NCBI RefSeq assembly: GCF_028369105.1 | Contig: NZ_JAQNDO010000001.1 | Coordinates: 7,038,501 to 7,102,500, forward strand | Length of the DNA: 64,000 nt | DNA from: Polyangium mundeleinium | GTDB lineage: Bacteria > Myxococcota_A > Polyangia > Polyangiales > Polyangiaceae | Reading direction: 5' to 3' | In this document: piece by piece, positions 26,528 through 35,157 of the stretch | Layout of the letters: every line of letters begins with the position of its first letter | How positions within the stretch are numbered: position 1 is the stretch's first letter | Position numbers and translations under genes: made by a program | Notes under the pieces: model-generated | Databases searched by the model: none | Told to the model about the DNA's origin: nothing | What the model saw: the letters and a program-made list of their open reading frames with translations, nothing else

Positions 26528-27106
26528 ATGCCCAGCATGGTGAAAATGTGCCGCTTGGCTTCGTCTCGCCCGTTCGTTTGGCCGATCCTCCCCGTCCTCG
26601 CCGCGCTCGGCCTCGCCCCCGGGACCCTGGGTTGCACGACAGTCGAGTACGCGGACAGCGTGAGCCAGGCGAATCCGCTGGACGCCGTCGAGAGTGATCT
26701 CGTCGGCCGGCTGAACGACATGCGCACGCAAGCCGGCGTGCCCGTGCTGAAGGTCTGCGCGACGCTGAACCAGTCCGCGTCCTCGCACAGCGACGACATG
26801 CGGGACAAGGGTTACCTGAAAGACATCGGGCCAGACGGATCCACGGCGGTGACGCGCGCGTGCGACGCAGGGTTTTCCGCGGCGTGCGACGGGAGCGTGG
26901 GGATGGCCGAGCTCTTGGCGAAGGGGTTCGCCGGGGCCGCGCAGACGCTGGAGCAGTGGGCCGCGGACGAAGGGACGAAGCCGGTCCTCGTGAACGGGGA
27001 TTTTCTGACGGTCGGCGTGGGTCGATCGATGGGCGGGGAGTCGGCGATCTGGACGCTCGATCTCGCAGCCGCAGTCGATCCGAGCTGCGACGCCGCGGCG
27101 CCGTAA
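26528..27106 (+). CDS. CAP/SCP-superfamily lipoprotein
   Basis: 192 residues. The first Met is assumed; in-frame Mets at residues 4 and 7 are equally possible, since none has a good ribosome binding site. The signal ends LGLAPGTLGCTT, a plausible lipobox (Cys36). The rest resembles the CAP (cysteine-rich secretory/PR-1) fold: DLVGRLNDMRTQAGVPVLKV, ATLNQSASSHSDDM, a GYLKDIGPDG loop, and near the end VNGDFLTVGVGRSMGGESAIWTLDL. The usual CAP His residues are only partly present. It is probably an extracytoplasmic protein of unknown role. The gene after it converges, and the two stops are 10 bp apart. Confidence 0.7.
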   Translation: MPSMVKMCRLASSRPFVWPILPVLAALGLAPGTLGCTTVEYADSVSQANPLDAVESDLVGRLNDMRTQAGVPVLKVCATLNQSASSHSDDMRDKGYLKDIGPDGSTAVTRACDAGFSAACDGSVGMAELLAKGFAGAAQTLEQWAADEGTKPVLVNGDFLTVGVGRSMGGESAIWTLDLAAAVDPSCDAAAP

Positions 27107-27116
27107 ACGACGCCGC

Positions 27117-28676
27117 TCAGCTCTTCAGATCGAGCGCGGCTTCGAGGATGGGCCTTGCGCCCTGGATCGCCGCGCGGTGCGAGTAGAACGCGAGGCCGCG
27201 GCGTCCGCCGAGCTCCTCGCCGCCGCCTGCGCGGCCAGGGCCGCCGTGCACGCTCTGCGGGAGGACCGTGCCCGGGCCAGGCGTCTGGTCGGCGATCTTC
27301 TCGCTGCCGAAGTAGAGGCGGCCGTGATACGGCGACAAACCGAAGATCATGTCGGTGACGAACGCGCGATCGTCGCTGTACACCGAGCCGACGAGCATGC
27401 CGCCGCCGCGGCGGACGAGGTCCGTCGCGCGGGCCGAGGAGCCGTCGTAGGGGACGATCGTGGCGCAGGGGCCAAAGACCTCGTGCTGGTGGACGTCACG
27501 CGCCGCATCGGGATCCTTGCAGTGGAGCAGCGTGGGCGGGACGAAGTAGCCCTTGCCGTCCTGCGCGCCGACACGCTCGAACGCGCCGTCGCCAAGGACG
27601 ATCGAGGCCTCGGCCGAGAGCTTCTGGATGCCGGCGCGGATGTCGCGGAGCTGCGCGGCGGTCGCGAGCGGGCCGACGGTGACACCTTCGAGCGCGGGGT
27701 CGCCGACCTTGATGTCGCGCAGCAAGCTGACGAGCTCGTCCTTGATCTCGCCCTCGATCGCGGAAGGGACGAGGATGCGGCGGATGGCGGTGCACTTCTG
27801 CCCGGCCTTCTGCGTGATGTCGCGGCTGACCTCGCGCAGGAACATGCGGTACGTGTCGGAGCCCGAGGCGACGTCAGGCCCGAGGACAGCCGTGTTGAGG
27901 CTGTCGGCCTCGATGTTGAGGCGCACCGAGCCATGCACGACGGCCGGCGTGACGCGGAGGCGCGCGCCGGTGTCCGCCGAGCCGGTGAAGGCGAGAACGT
28001 CCTGGCCGCCGAGGTGATCGAGCATGTCGCCGGGCGCGCCCGCGATGAAGGAGAAGGCGCCCGCAGGGAGGATGTTCGCCTCGATGAACAGGCGCGCGAT
28101 CCGGTACGCGAGCAAGGCGGTGCTCGTCGCAGGCTTGGAGACGACGGGCATGCCGGCGAGCAGGGCACAAGCGGCCTTCTCGGCGAGGCCCCAAGCAGGG
28201 AAGTTGAAGGCGTTGATGTGCACCGCGACGCCCGCGCGGGGGACGAGGACGTGGTAGCCGAAGAAACGAGGGCTCCTGCCGAGCTTTTCGCCTTCGCCGT
28301 CGACGAGGAAACGAGCATCGCCGAGCTGCTTGCCGAGCTCGGCGTAATACGCGAGCGTGCCGGAGGCGCCGTCGATGTCGAACTTCGCGTCGCTGCGGGT
28401 GTTGCCACCGTTCTGGATGGCGACCTCGATCAGGGCGTCGCGGTTCGCGTGGATGGCGCGCGACAAGGCGAGGAGCAGCTCGCCGCGCTGCGCGAACGAG
28501 AGGGCGCGCAGCGCAGGGCCGCCGACGTCGCGGGCATGGGCGAGCGTGCGCGAGAAGTCGATGCCCTCCGTGCTGGCCTCGGCGATCGGCTGCTCGGTCG
28601 TCGGATTGACGAGCACGGCGGCCTTGCCGGAGCCGTGAACCCACGCGCCTGACACATAGCTGGCAAGTCGTTCCAT
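27117..28676 (-). CDS. PaaZ/BoxD-type CoA-semialdehyde dehydrogenase
   Basis: 519 residues, matching only the aldehyde dehydrogenase half of PaaZ (no MaoC hydratase domain) or stand-alone BoxD. Key segments: VAVHINAFNFPAWGLAEKAA, SKPATSTALLAYRIA, DVLAFTGSADTGARLR, the Glu region LNIEADSLNTAVLGPD, the catalytic Cys in KAGQKCTAIRRILVP, and the family end VHGGPGRAGGGEELGG. The predicted reaction oxidises an aldehyde on a CoA-linked ring-cleavage product (phenylacetyl-CoA or benzoyl-CoA aerobic pathways). No other paa or box gene is in the window, so pathway assignment is open. It is monocistronic by context. Confidence 0.88.
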   Translation of the reverse strand: MERLASYVSGAWVHGSGKAAVLVNPTTEQPIAEASTEGIDFSRTLAHARDVGGPALRALSFAQRGELLLALSRAIHANRDALIEVAIQNGGNTRSDAKFDIDGASGTLAYYAELGKQLGDARFLVDGEGEKLGRSPRFFGYHVLVPRAGVAVHINAFNFPAWGLAEKAACALLAGMPVVSKPATSTALLAYRIARLFIEANILPAGAFSFIAGAPGDMLDHLGGQDVLAFTGSADTGARLRVTPAVVHGSVRLNIEADSLNTAVLGPDVASGSDTYRMFLREVSRDITQKAGQKCTAIRRILVPSAIEGEIKDELVSLLRDIKVGDPALEGVTVGPLATAAQLRDIRAGIQKLSAEASIVLGDGAFERVGAQDGKGYFVPPTLLHCKDPDAARDVHQHEVFGPCATIVPYDGSSARATDLVRRGGGMLVGSVYSDDRAFVTDMIFGLSPYHGRLYFGSEKIADQTPGPGTVLPQSVHGGPGRAGGGEELGGRRGLAFYSHRAAIQGARPILEAALDLKS

Positions 28677-28758
28677 CGGTCCGCGCTCTATACCGCGGAC
28701 ATGGGCGCCACGGAACCCGAGAGCGCAGCCATCGAGCCAGCAGCCCTACGCTGGGGTA

Positions 28759-28780
28759 GCGCGCCGCCCGAGCGGCGCGC
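28759..28780 (-). terminator. Hairpin downstream of the PQQ/GYG-repeat protein gene
   Basis: Arms GCGCGCCGC and GCGGCGCGC (9 bp) with a 4-nt loop, 34 bp past the stop of the minus-strand gene at 28814. No T-tract follows, as is usual in DNA this GC-rich. Confidence 0.4.
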
Positions 28781-28813
28781 GTAGGGGGCCGGCCCGAGCC
28801 CGCCCCCTCTTGA

Positions 28814-29947
28814 TCAGTCCTGGAAATCGGGGTCGTCGCAGGCGGCCTGGCGGAGGGCGCGCTTCGTGACGGTCTTGTTCGAGGATTGGCCCTTCTTCGT
28901 CTTGATCTCGACGCTGTCGGGTGTGTCCTGGAACCAGAACTCGATCGTGGTGGGCAGCTCCCAGATGTTCTTCGTCGGGTCGAGGGTCTTGAAGCGGTCG
29001 CTGTTGCCGAACCCGACGTTGATGGTCTTGTACTCGTCCGTCTGGACGATGAAGCAGGTCTTCGAGTCGGCCGCGCGGCCAGGGGCGTAGACGTAGCCGT
29101 TCGTGCCCGACTTGAACTCGAAGGTGAAGCTCTCGAGCACCTTGCCGCTCGCGTCCTTCGCTTCGAGCTTGTGCGCGCCGCTCGCCACGTTCTTCGTGAC
29201 GACGACCGCCGCGTTCTCCTTGGCCGCGTTCTTCAGGTCCTTGGCGAGCGCCTCGCCGTCGAGCGTGACGGTCACTCCATCCTTGCCCGTGACGTTGACG
29301 ATACGGACCGACGGGTGCGTGTAGCCGTACCAGGCGAACCCGACGCCGCCGACGAGCCCAAGGACGACCACGACGCCAATGCCCACGATCTTCAGGATGT
29401 TGAAGCTGCCGCCCACCGTCCGCTGCTGCGGCATGGGTGCGCCCATCGGGATGCCCATCGGGGGAGCGCCCATCGGTGCACCCATCGGCATTCCGGGCTG
29501 CGGGCCGTACCCCATCCCCGGTTGTCCCCCGTACCCCTGCTGCGGATCTCCGCCCATCGGCGCTCCGGGCTGCGGGCCATACCCCATCCCCGGTTGCCCC
29601 CCGTACCCCTGCTGCGGATCGCCGCCCATCGGAGGACTCCCCATCCCCGGCTGCAGGCCGTATCCGCCCTGCTGCGGCGGGCCATACCCTGCCTGCGGCT
29701 GCTGCGGCGCGCCGTAGTCTCCTTGCGGCGGCTGGCCGTACCCCGCCTGCGGCTGCTGCGGCGGGCCATACCCTGCCTGCGGCTGCTGCGGCGCGCCGTA
29801 GCCACCTTGCTGCGGCGGTCCGTACCCCGCCTGCGGCTGCTGCGGAGGGCCGTAGGCGCCTCCCGGCTGGGGATACGAGCCCTGCGGCGGATAGCCGGGC
29901 GGACCTCCCGGGGGATACCCCCCACCCGGAGGCGGCATGTTGGCCAT
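28814..29947 (-). CDS. Membrane protein with PQQ/GYG repeat tail
   Basis: 377 residues. The first ~170 are low-complexity, built from [10 protein letters not shown]-type units followed by two near-identical 24-residue repeats beginning [14 protein letters not shown] and visible as 72-bp DNA repeats around 29490-29640. A single transmembrane segment follows ([21 protein letters not shown], ~185-206), then a beta-rich C-terminal domain of ~165 residues with [21 protein letters not shown] and [18 protein letters not shown], resembling a PEGA/Ig-like fold. The tail is probably cytoplasmic and disordered, with the C-terminal domain outside. The start has GGAG upstream. Function unknown. Confidence 0.75.
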   Translation of the reverse strand: MANMPPPGGGYPPGGPPGYPPQGSYPQPGGAYGPPQQPQAGYGPPQQGGYGAPQQPQAGYGPPQQPQAGYGQPPQGDYGAPQQPQAGYGPPQQGGYGLQPGMGSPPMGGDPQQGYGGQPGMGYGPQPGAPMGGDPQQGYGGQPGMGYGPQPGMPMGAPMGAPPMGIPMGAPMPQQRTVGGSFNILKIVGIGVVVVLGLVGGVGFAWYGYTHPSVRIVNVTGKDGVTVTLDGEALAKDLKNAAKENAAVVVTKNVASGAHKLEAKDASGKVLESFTFEFKSGTNGYVYAPGRAADSKTCFIVQTDEYKTINVGFGNSDRFKTLDPTKNIWELPTTIEFWFQDTPDSVEIKTKKGQSSNKTVTKRALRQAACDDPDFQD

Positions 29948-30086
29948 GGCGGATTCTCCTTCAATACGAGCCGTCGTCGCGCCGCGTTACACGCAGCGCG
30001 CACCCCCACTGCGAGCGTGCGCGGCGATGATAGGAGGGATCCGAAGCGGCTGTCTCGGGCGAAAAAGGAAAACCGCGACGCCCCGT

Positions 30087-31508
30087 TCAGCCGTCACAAA
30101 CGGCCGCCGCGAGCAGAGCGGCGATCTTCGCGCGGATGAGTTCGAACTCGCGCTGCGCCAGATCAAGCTCCGCCTGGCGGAGGCGCTGTGCCGCGTCGAT
30201 GAGCTCGAAGCTCGTCGCCGTGCCCGCCTCGAACGCGACCTGCGAGAGGCGCGCCGTCTCCTTCGCGAGATCGCGCGTCCGTTCCGCGAGCGCGCGCGTC
30301 TGGTCGGCGACCTCCACACCGCGGTAGGTCTGCTGCGCGTCGAGGCGCGCCTGGCGCTCGGCGGCCTCGAGCCGCGCCTTCTGCAGCTCGACGGAGGCAC
30401 GCGCGGCGCTGACCTCGCCAGAGCGGCTCGCGTCGAAGATGGGGATCGTCAAGAGAGCGCGCGCAGTCCAGATGTAGTTGCCGCCGATGAACTGGGGCTG
30501 GCTCGTGACGTTGATGGTCGTGGAGGCGTCCAGCGTCGGCAGATATCCGCGCCTCGCTTCACCAACCTGACGCTCGGCCACTTCGACTTGCTTCTTCGCG
30601 GCCACCACGTCCGGACGCTCCTCGGGTTTGCCCGCGTGGCACGTCCCCCGCACGCTCTGCTCGATGTCGTTGAGCGAGATGTTCGGGGGGACGCCGTAAG
30701 GGACGTTGTCGCCGAGCGCGAGGCCGAGCGACTCGCGCGTGCGCCGGATCTGCTCATTGCTCTGGAGCAGTTGGTTACGCACGAGCGTGAGGTCCTGCTC
30801 GGCGCGCACGACATCGAGCTGCGTGCCCGTCCCGAGCCGCGCACGGCGACGCGTGAGCTCGAGCCGCTCGAGCGCCGTCTTCAGCGCAGCGCGGTTGATC
30901 TCGCTCTGGTTCTCCGCCGCCACGACCTGCACGATGACGCTCGCGAGGTTCGCGAGCAGCGTGCGGCGACGATCCGCCTCGGTCTGCTTCGCGGCCTCGA
31001 TGTTGACCTTGGCGGTGCCGGCGGCGTACCAGAGGCGCGGCTGGATCAGCGGCACCGTCGCCGTGGCGCCAATGCTCGCCGACAACGCCGCGGCAAAGGG
31101 CGTGTTGAGGTCACCCTGGGGCCGCGGAAGAATGATCGTCTGCACCTGACCCTGCCCGTCGACGCGGGGCAGATAACGCCCCCGTGCTTGCTCCGCGAGC
31201 GCCTCGGCGCGCGCGACCTCAGCCTCGGCGATGCGAAGATCCGGCGCACGCGTCTCGATGAGGGTCATCGCCTCGCGCCAGTTGCCAAGCGTCCTGGGGG
31301 CAGGCGGGACCGGCGCGAGGGCCGGATCCGCAACCTCGATCGTCGGCGGTGTCGCAGGAGGTGGTGCGGGCTGCGCGGGCGCTTCGGTCGAGGTCCCTCC
31401 CTGAGGGCGAGGCTCGGGCTGCTGCGCGGCGAGCGGCGCCGAGAGGAGCAAGGCGAAGGTGAGGAGCGACGTGGTGAGCGAGGCGCGTACCCGACGAGGA
31501 CGGACCAT
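30087..31508 (-). CDS. TolC-family outer membrane efflux protein
   Basis: 473 residues. A signal peptide ends LLLSAPLAAQQ, then a Pro/Ala linker, then the duplicated outer-membrane-efflux domain with long helical heptads: LIETRAPDLRIAEAEVARAEALAEQARGRYLPRVDGQG in the first half, VEVAERQVGEARRGYLPTLDASTT in the second, and a closing AQRLRQAELDLAQREFELIRAKIAAL. Length and internal symmetry suit TolC/OprM-like trimeric channels spanning the outer membrane and periplasm. No inner-membrane pump or adaptor gene is adjacent, so the partner is elsewhere. The ATG at 31508 is the only start placed correctly ahead of the signal peptide. Confidence 0.9.
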   Translation of the reverse strand: MVRPRRVRASLTTSLLTFALLLSAPLAAQQPEPRPQGGTSTEAPAQPAPPPATPPTIEVADPALAPVPPAPRTLGNWREAMTLIETRAPDLRIAEAEVARAEALAEQARGRYLPRVDGQGQVQTIILPRPQGDLNTPFAAALSASIGATATVPLIQPRLWYAAGTAKVNIEAAKQTEADRRRTLLANLASVIVQVVAAENQSEINRAALKTALERLELTRRRARLGTGTQLDVVRAEQDLTLVRNQLLQSNEQIRRTRESLGLALGDNVPYGVPPNISLNDIEQSVRGTCHAGKPEERPDVVAAKKQVEVAERQVGEARRGYLPTLDASTTINVTSQPQFIGGNYIWTARALLTIPIFDASRSGEVSAARASVELQKARLEAAERQARLDAQQTYRGVEVADQTRALAERTRDLAKETARLSQVAFEAGTATSFELIDAAQRLRQAELDLAQREFELIRAKIAALLAAAVCDG

Positions 31509-31569
31509 GACCGCATCGATGTAGCACCGCGCAGGCGACGACAAGCCGGAAGCTTGCTCGACGTCGCAG

Positions 31570-32253
31570 TTAGTCGCGCGCGGAAGGTCGCTGGCGGGCC
31601 CGCTGTTTCTTCGGTTTGCCGCGCCGCTCACGCCCCGAGGCTTCCACGGTCTCCGGCGCGCCGGCGTCGAGCCAGCGCCAGAGCGCCATCTGATCGGCCG
31701 TGGCCCCACGCCGGATGGCGCGCTTGAGCACACGCTTGGCGAGAACGAGCTTGCCGGAGCGCGCGAGGGCGTGCGCGTAACTCGCCGCGATGTCCGCCTC
31801 CTCGGGCTGCGCCTCGCTGGCCTTCGCGAGCAAGGGGAGCGCGTCGTGCGGGCGGCCCAGGGCCACGTCGTACAGGTGGCCGAGGTTGTGCGCGTACCAG
31901 GGGTTGTCCGGCGAGAGCGCGAGGGCCCGCTCGTAGGCGCGCGCCGCATACCGGAAGTTTCGCAGGAGCGACTGCGCGAGGCCCATGACGGCCCACGCGC
32001 CGTCATCCCGGCCGTCGTGCGCGAGGACCTTGCGGGCGAAGAGCGCCGCGCGCCAAGGGTCGTGCTCGACGCCGAGCTCGGCGAGCTGCCGATGCGCCGC
32101 GACCCAAGGCTCGCTGCCCGGCTCGGCGATGCGGGTGATGCGCGCGAGCAGAGGGAGGATGTCTTCGACGCCGAGGCCCACGGCGATCGCGCCGTCGACC
32201 TCTTGCCGGAGCCGCCCGACCTCCTCCTCCCATCCGCGCCGCGCCATATCCAA
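31570..32253 (-). CDS. TPR protein with basic C-terminal tail
   Basis: 227 residues. Three or four TPR-like helical pairs occupy ~60-185, the clearest being YAARAYERALALSPDNPWYAHNLG and HDALPLLAKASEAQPEEADIAASYAHALARSGK. The last ~25 residues are strongly basic (RERRGKPKKQRARQRPSARD), suggesting contact with nucleic acid or an acidic partner. There is no signal peptide, so it is cytoplasmic. It lies between the tolC-like gene (61 bp) and the DECD-box helicase gene (113 bp, with an intervening hairpin). Function unknown. Confidence 0.7.
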   Translation of the reverse strand: MDMARRGWEEEVGRLRQEVDGAIAVGLGVEDILPLLARITRIAEPGSEPWVAAHRQLAELGVEHDPWRAALFARKVLAHDGRDDGAWAVMGLAQSLLRNFRYAARAYERALALSPDNPWYAHNLGHLYDVALGRPHDALPLLAKASEAQPEEADIAASYAHALARSGKLVLAKRVLKRAIRRGATADQMALWRWLDAGAPETVEASGRERRGKPKKQRARQRPSARD

Positions 32254-32303
32254 GGGGATACGACCTTCGTGCGCGCTCCGCCAGCAGGGGTTTTGGAGAG
32301 CAA

Positions 32304-32326
32304 GACGCCGGAGGTGATCCGGCGTC
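32304..32326 (-). terminator. Hairpin after the RNA helicase gene
   Basis: Perfect 9-bp arms GACGCCGGA and TCCGGCGTC with a 5-nt loop, 40 bp past the helicase stop and about 50 bp before the next start on the same strand. On the minus strand it is followed by TTGCTCT. Confidence 0.45.
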
Positions 32327-32366
32327 CCGAGTGTCGACCAAGGGCGGAGATCGCCGCGATTTCAGC

Positions 32367-34628
32367 TCAGGGCTCGACAGCGCCCGCGGCGTCCGCGTCG
32401 ATTTCGCCGCCCGCGCCGCTGCGCTCCCGCGCCGGCTCGGCCATCACGGTGCGACCGGCAAGCGTCGCTCCCGACAAGCCAGCCACCGCGCGCGTGACCT
32501 CGCTGCGCCGGACGCTGACGAACGCGTTGCGCTCGCGGACGCGGATCCGCTTGACATCGGCCTTATCGAGGCCGATCTGGTCGAGCAAGAGCGCCTGGAG
32601 GTCAGCCGCGCGGACGCCGTCGCGGCGGCCCACGCTGACGAAAACCTCGGCGTAGTCCCCGGACGAACCCTCCTGCGAGCGACCCGGATCCGTATCATCC
32701 GGACCGACCTCGCGCGGGACCTCGCGCGCGACGTCCCGCGGGCCCGCGAGCGCGGCGTCGCCGAGGATCGGCTCGTCGTCGCCCTCTTCCTCCGGCGGCT
32801 GCCAGCTCGTGAAGTCGGCGTGACGCACCGGCGCAGCCGCGCGCGCCTTCGGAGGCGGCAAGGGATCGGCCGCGCTGACAGGCGTCGGCGCGACCTCGTC
32901 GCCGCCGCGCGCGCGGATCGGCCGCGGCATCTCGGGCCGCCCCTCACGACGTCCCCGCGAACGACGACCCGACTCCCGCGGCTCGCGCTCCTCGCCGGCG
33001 GCGCGCTCTTCGCGCTCCTCCCGACGCGGACGTTCTTCGCGCTCTTCGCGGCGCGGTCGCTCCTCACTGGCCGCGCGCGGCTCGCGCTCCTCGCGGCGCT
33101 TCTCCTCGCGTGGCTCGCGCTCCTCGCGGCGCGGCCTCTCTTCACGCGGCTCGCGCGCGGGTTTCGTCTCGGCCTTCCCCGGGGCAGGGGCCGCCTCGAC
33201 GCGCTTCGGCGCAGGACCAGCGCGCCGCGCAGCCGCCGCTTCGTCCTTGGCCGTGGGCCGCGCGCCCAGGTGATCCCGCAAGAGCCCCGCGAGGATCCGC
33301 TCGGAAGCGTCGTGCGAGAGGATGCGCCGCGCGAGGGAGAGATCGTCCGGGTGCGTACCCTTCGGGGCGAACGCCTCGGCGAGCATGTTGACGAGGTCGG
33401 CCTCGGCGCGCGTCTTGAGCTCGCCCTCGGTCGGGATCTGCCGCTCGATCGGGCGGATCTTGTACGTGAGCCGCATCAGGTAGAGGCCGCCGATGTCCTG
33501 CGGCGCGATGAGCGAGATCGCAGTGCCCGTGCGGCCCGCGCGCCCGGTGCGACCCGTGCGGTGGACGTACGCCTCGGCGTCCTGCGGGAAGTCGTAGTTG
33601 ATGACGTGCGTGAGCAGCGAGATGTCGATCCCTCGCGCGGCCACATCCGTCGCGACGAGGAACCGGAGCCGGCCCTCGCGCGTCGCGCTCATCACCTTCT
33701 CGCGATCGGACTGCGGCAGATCGCCGTTGAGCCAGTCCGCGTCGAAGCCCTGGCGCTGCAGCGCGCTCGCTACGCGCTCGGTCTCGTCGCGCGTGTTGCA
33801 GAAGACGACCGCGCTCTCCGGGTTCTCGACCTCGATCACGCGGATGAGCGCGCCGAGCTTGTCGCCCGCGACCATGTACACGAAGTGATCGATGGAGAGC
33901 GCACCGACGTGGTCGCCCGAGAGCGTGACGAACTCGGGGTTCTTGAGCTTGCTCTTCGCCATCCGCTCGATGTCGGGCGGCAAGGTGGCCGAGAAGAGGA
34001 GCGTCTGGCGGTTCTCGGGCAAACGCTCGAGGATCGCACTGAGCTCACGCTCGAAGCCCATCGAGAGCATCTCGTCGCACTCGTCCAGCACGAGCAGGCG
34101 GAGGTTCTTCGGATCGAGCGTGCCGCGGCGCAGGTGATCGAGCACGCGGCCGGGCGTGCCCACGATGACCTGCGCGCCCGCGGCGATCGCGTCGATCTGA
34201 CGCGGCATCGGCGCGCCGCCGTACACGGGTACGACGCGCACGCCCTTGCGCTTGCCGAGCCGCTCGATCTCGGCCGTCACCTGCAGCGCGAGCTCACGCG
34301 TGGGGCAGAGCGCCAAGACTTGCACGTGCGCGGCCGAGCGCTTGACGAGGTGATCGACGATCGGTAGCCCGAAGGCCGCCGTCTTGCCGGTGCCGGTGCG
34401 CGCTTGCACGACGGCGTCACGCCCGCGCGTCGCGGGCTCCCACACGGCGACCTGCACCGGCGTGGGGTTCACGTAGCCGATCTCGGCCAGCGTCTCGCGC
34501 AGCTCGGCCGAGAGGGGCAAGACGTCGAAGGTCGGCGCGGTCGCGGCCGCCTGGCCGGCCGCTGTGGGATCACTCGTGCGAGCCTCGGAGGCGTTCGCGC
34601 CCTGGGAGGTGGGATTCTGGTCTGTCAT
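32367..34628 (-). CDS. DECD-box RNA helicase with DbpA-type RNA-binding domain
   Basis: 753 residues. The RecA-like core is ~33-400: Q-motif PTPVQ, Walker A ARTGTGKT (76-83), PTRELALQV, GTPGRVLDHL, motif II LVLDECDEML (DECD at 182-185 instead of DEAD), SAT (213-215) and HRTGRTGRAGRTG. A region of ~170 residues rich in Arg-Glu pairs (REERPRREEREPREE and similar) follows, probably disordered and RNA-contacting. The C-terminal ~75 residues (AEVFVSVGRRDGV...IRVRERNAFVSV) match the DbpA/CsdA RNA-binding fold. Likely role: remodelling structured RNA in ribosome assembly or cold growth, in the CsdA/DeaD manner. Confidence 0.92.
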   Translation of the reverse strand: MTDQNPTSQGANASEARTSDPTAAGQAAATAPTFDVLPLSAELRETLAEIGYVNPTPVQVAVWEPATRGRDAVVQARTGTGKTAAFGLPIVDHLVKRSAAHVQVLALCPTRELALQVTAEIERLGKRKGVRVVPVYGGAPMPRQIDAIAAGAQVIVGTPGRVLDHLRRGTLDPKNLRLLVLDECDEMLSMGFERELSAILERLPENRQTLLFSATLPPDIERMAKSKLKNPEFVTLSGDHVGALSIDHFVYMVAGDKLGALIRVIEVENPESAVVFCNTRDETERVASALQRQGFDADWLNGDLPQSDREKVMSATREGRLRFLVATDVAARGIDISLLTHVINYDFPQDAEAYVHRTGRTGRAGRTGTAISLIAPQDIGGLYLMRLTYKIRPIERQIPTEGELKTRAEADLVNMLAEAFAPKGTHPDDLSLARRILSHDASERILAGLLRDHLGARPTAKDEAAAARRAGPAPKRVEAAPAPGKAETKPAREPREERPRREEREPREEKRREEREPRAASEERPRREEREERPRREEREERAAGEEREPRESGRRSRGRREGRPEMPRPIRARGGDEVAPTPVSAADPLPPPKARAAAPVRHADFTSWQPPEEEGDDEPILGDAALAGPRDVAREVPREVGPDDTDPGRSQEGSSGDYAEVFVSVGRRDGVRAADLQALLLDQIGLDKADVKRIRVRERNAFVSVRRSEVTRAVAGLSGATLAGRTVMAEPARERSGAGGEIDADAAGAVEP

Positions 34629-34646
34629 TCGTCGCCGCTCTGGATA

Positions 34647-35138
34647 TCAGGGGCCTTTGGGGGGTGCGCCGGCTTGGGCGAGATCGGTGTTCACGATCTC
34701 CTGCACCTGGCGCCGCAGCGGGGCCAGGTCCGAAGCCTCCCGCCGCGCTGCATGTTCCTCCGCATAGCGGAGCCGCTCGATGGCGTCGAGAGCGCCCTCG
34801 TCCTTCGCCGACCCCTTGCAGGTGGTCGCGACGCCATCGAAGTACTGCCACTCGGGCTCGAGCGCCGCCCGGAAACGCGCGATCGCCCCGTCTTCGCCGT
34901 CCGTTCCGGGGGCCGCCGCCCGCGCCCGATCGACGGCCCCGACGAGGGCCCGGAGCCCCTCGTGGCAACCGCCGTACGGGGAAGGGGGGTGATCCGTGAA
35001 GAACACCTGGACGGAGATCTGGATGGTGCCCGCGAGGCAGGTGGCGCCGATGATGCCGTAATAAATCGCCCCGGCGACCGAGCGGCCGCGCCTTCGGGCG
35101 GATACGGGCCTCACAGGCCTCTCGGGGGCGGCACACAT
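34647..35138 (-). CDS. Single-pass membrane protein of unknown function
   Basis: 163 residues from the ATG at 35138. A basic Arg-rich N-terminus (RPVRPVSARRRGRS) precedes one helix (GAIYYGIIGATCLAGTIQISVQV, ~22-44). The rest is polar and helical, with two Cys (GGCHEGL and TTCKG) that could pair outside the membrane. No known domain seen. It is tightly packed between the TPR/zincin-like gene (19 bp) and the helicase gene (18 bp), so it is probably co-transcribed with both. Confidence 0.65.
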   Translation of the reverse strand: MCAAPERPVRPVSARRRGRSVAGAIYYGIIGATCLAGTIQISVQVFFTDHPPSPYGGCHEGLRALVGAVDRARAAAPGTDGEDGAIARFRAALEPEWQYFDGVATTCKGSAKDEGALDAIERLRYAEEHAARREASDLAPLRRQVQEIVNTDLAQAGAPPKGP

Positions 35139-35157
35139 GGCGAACGGTCCCCGCCCG

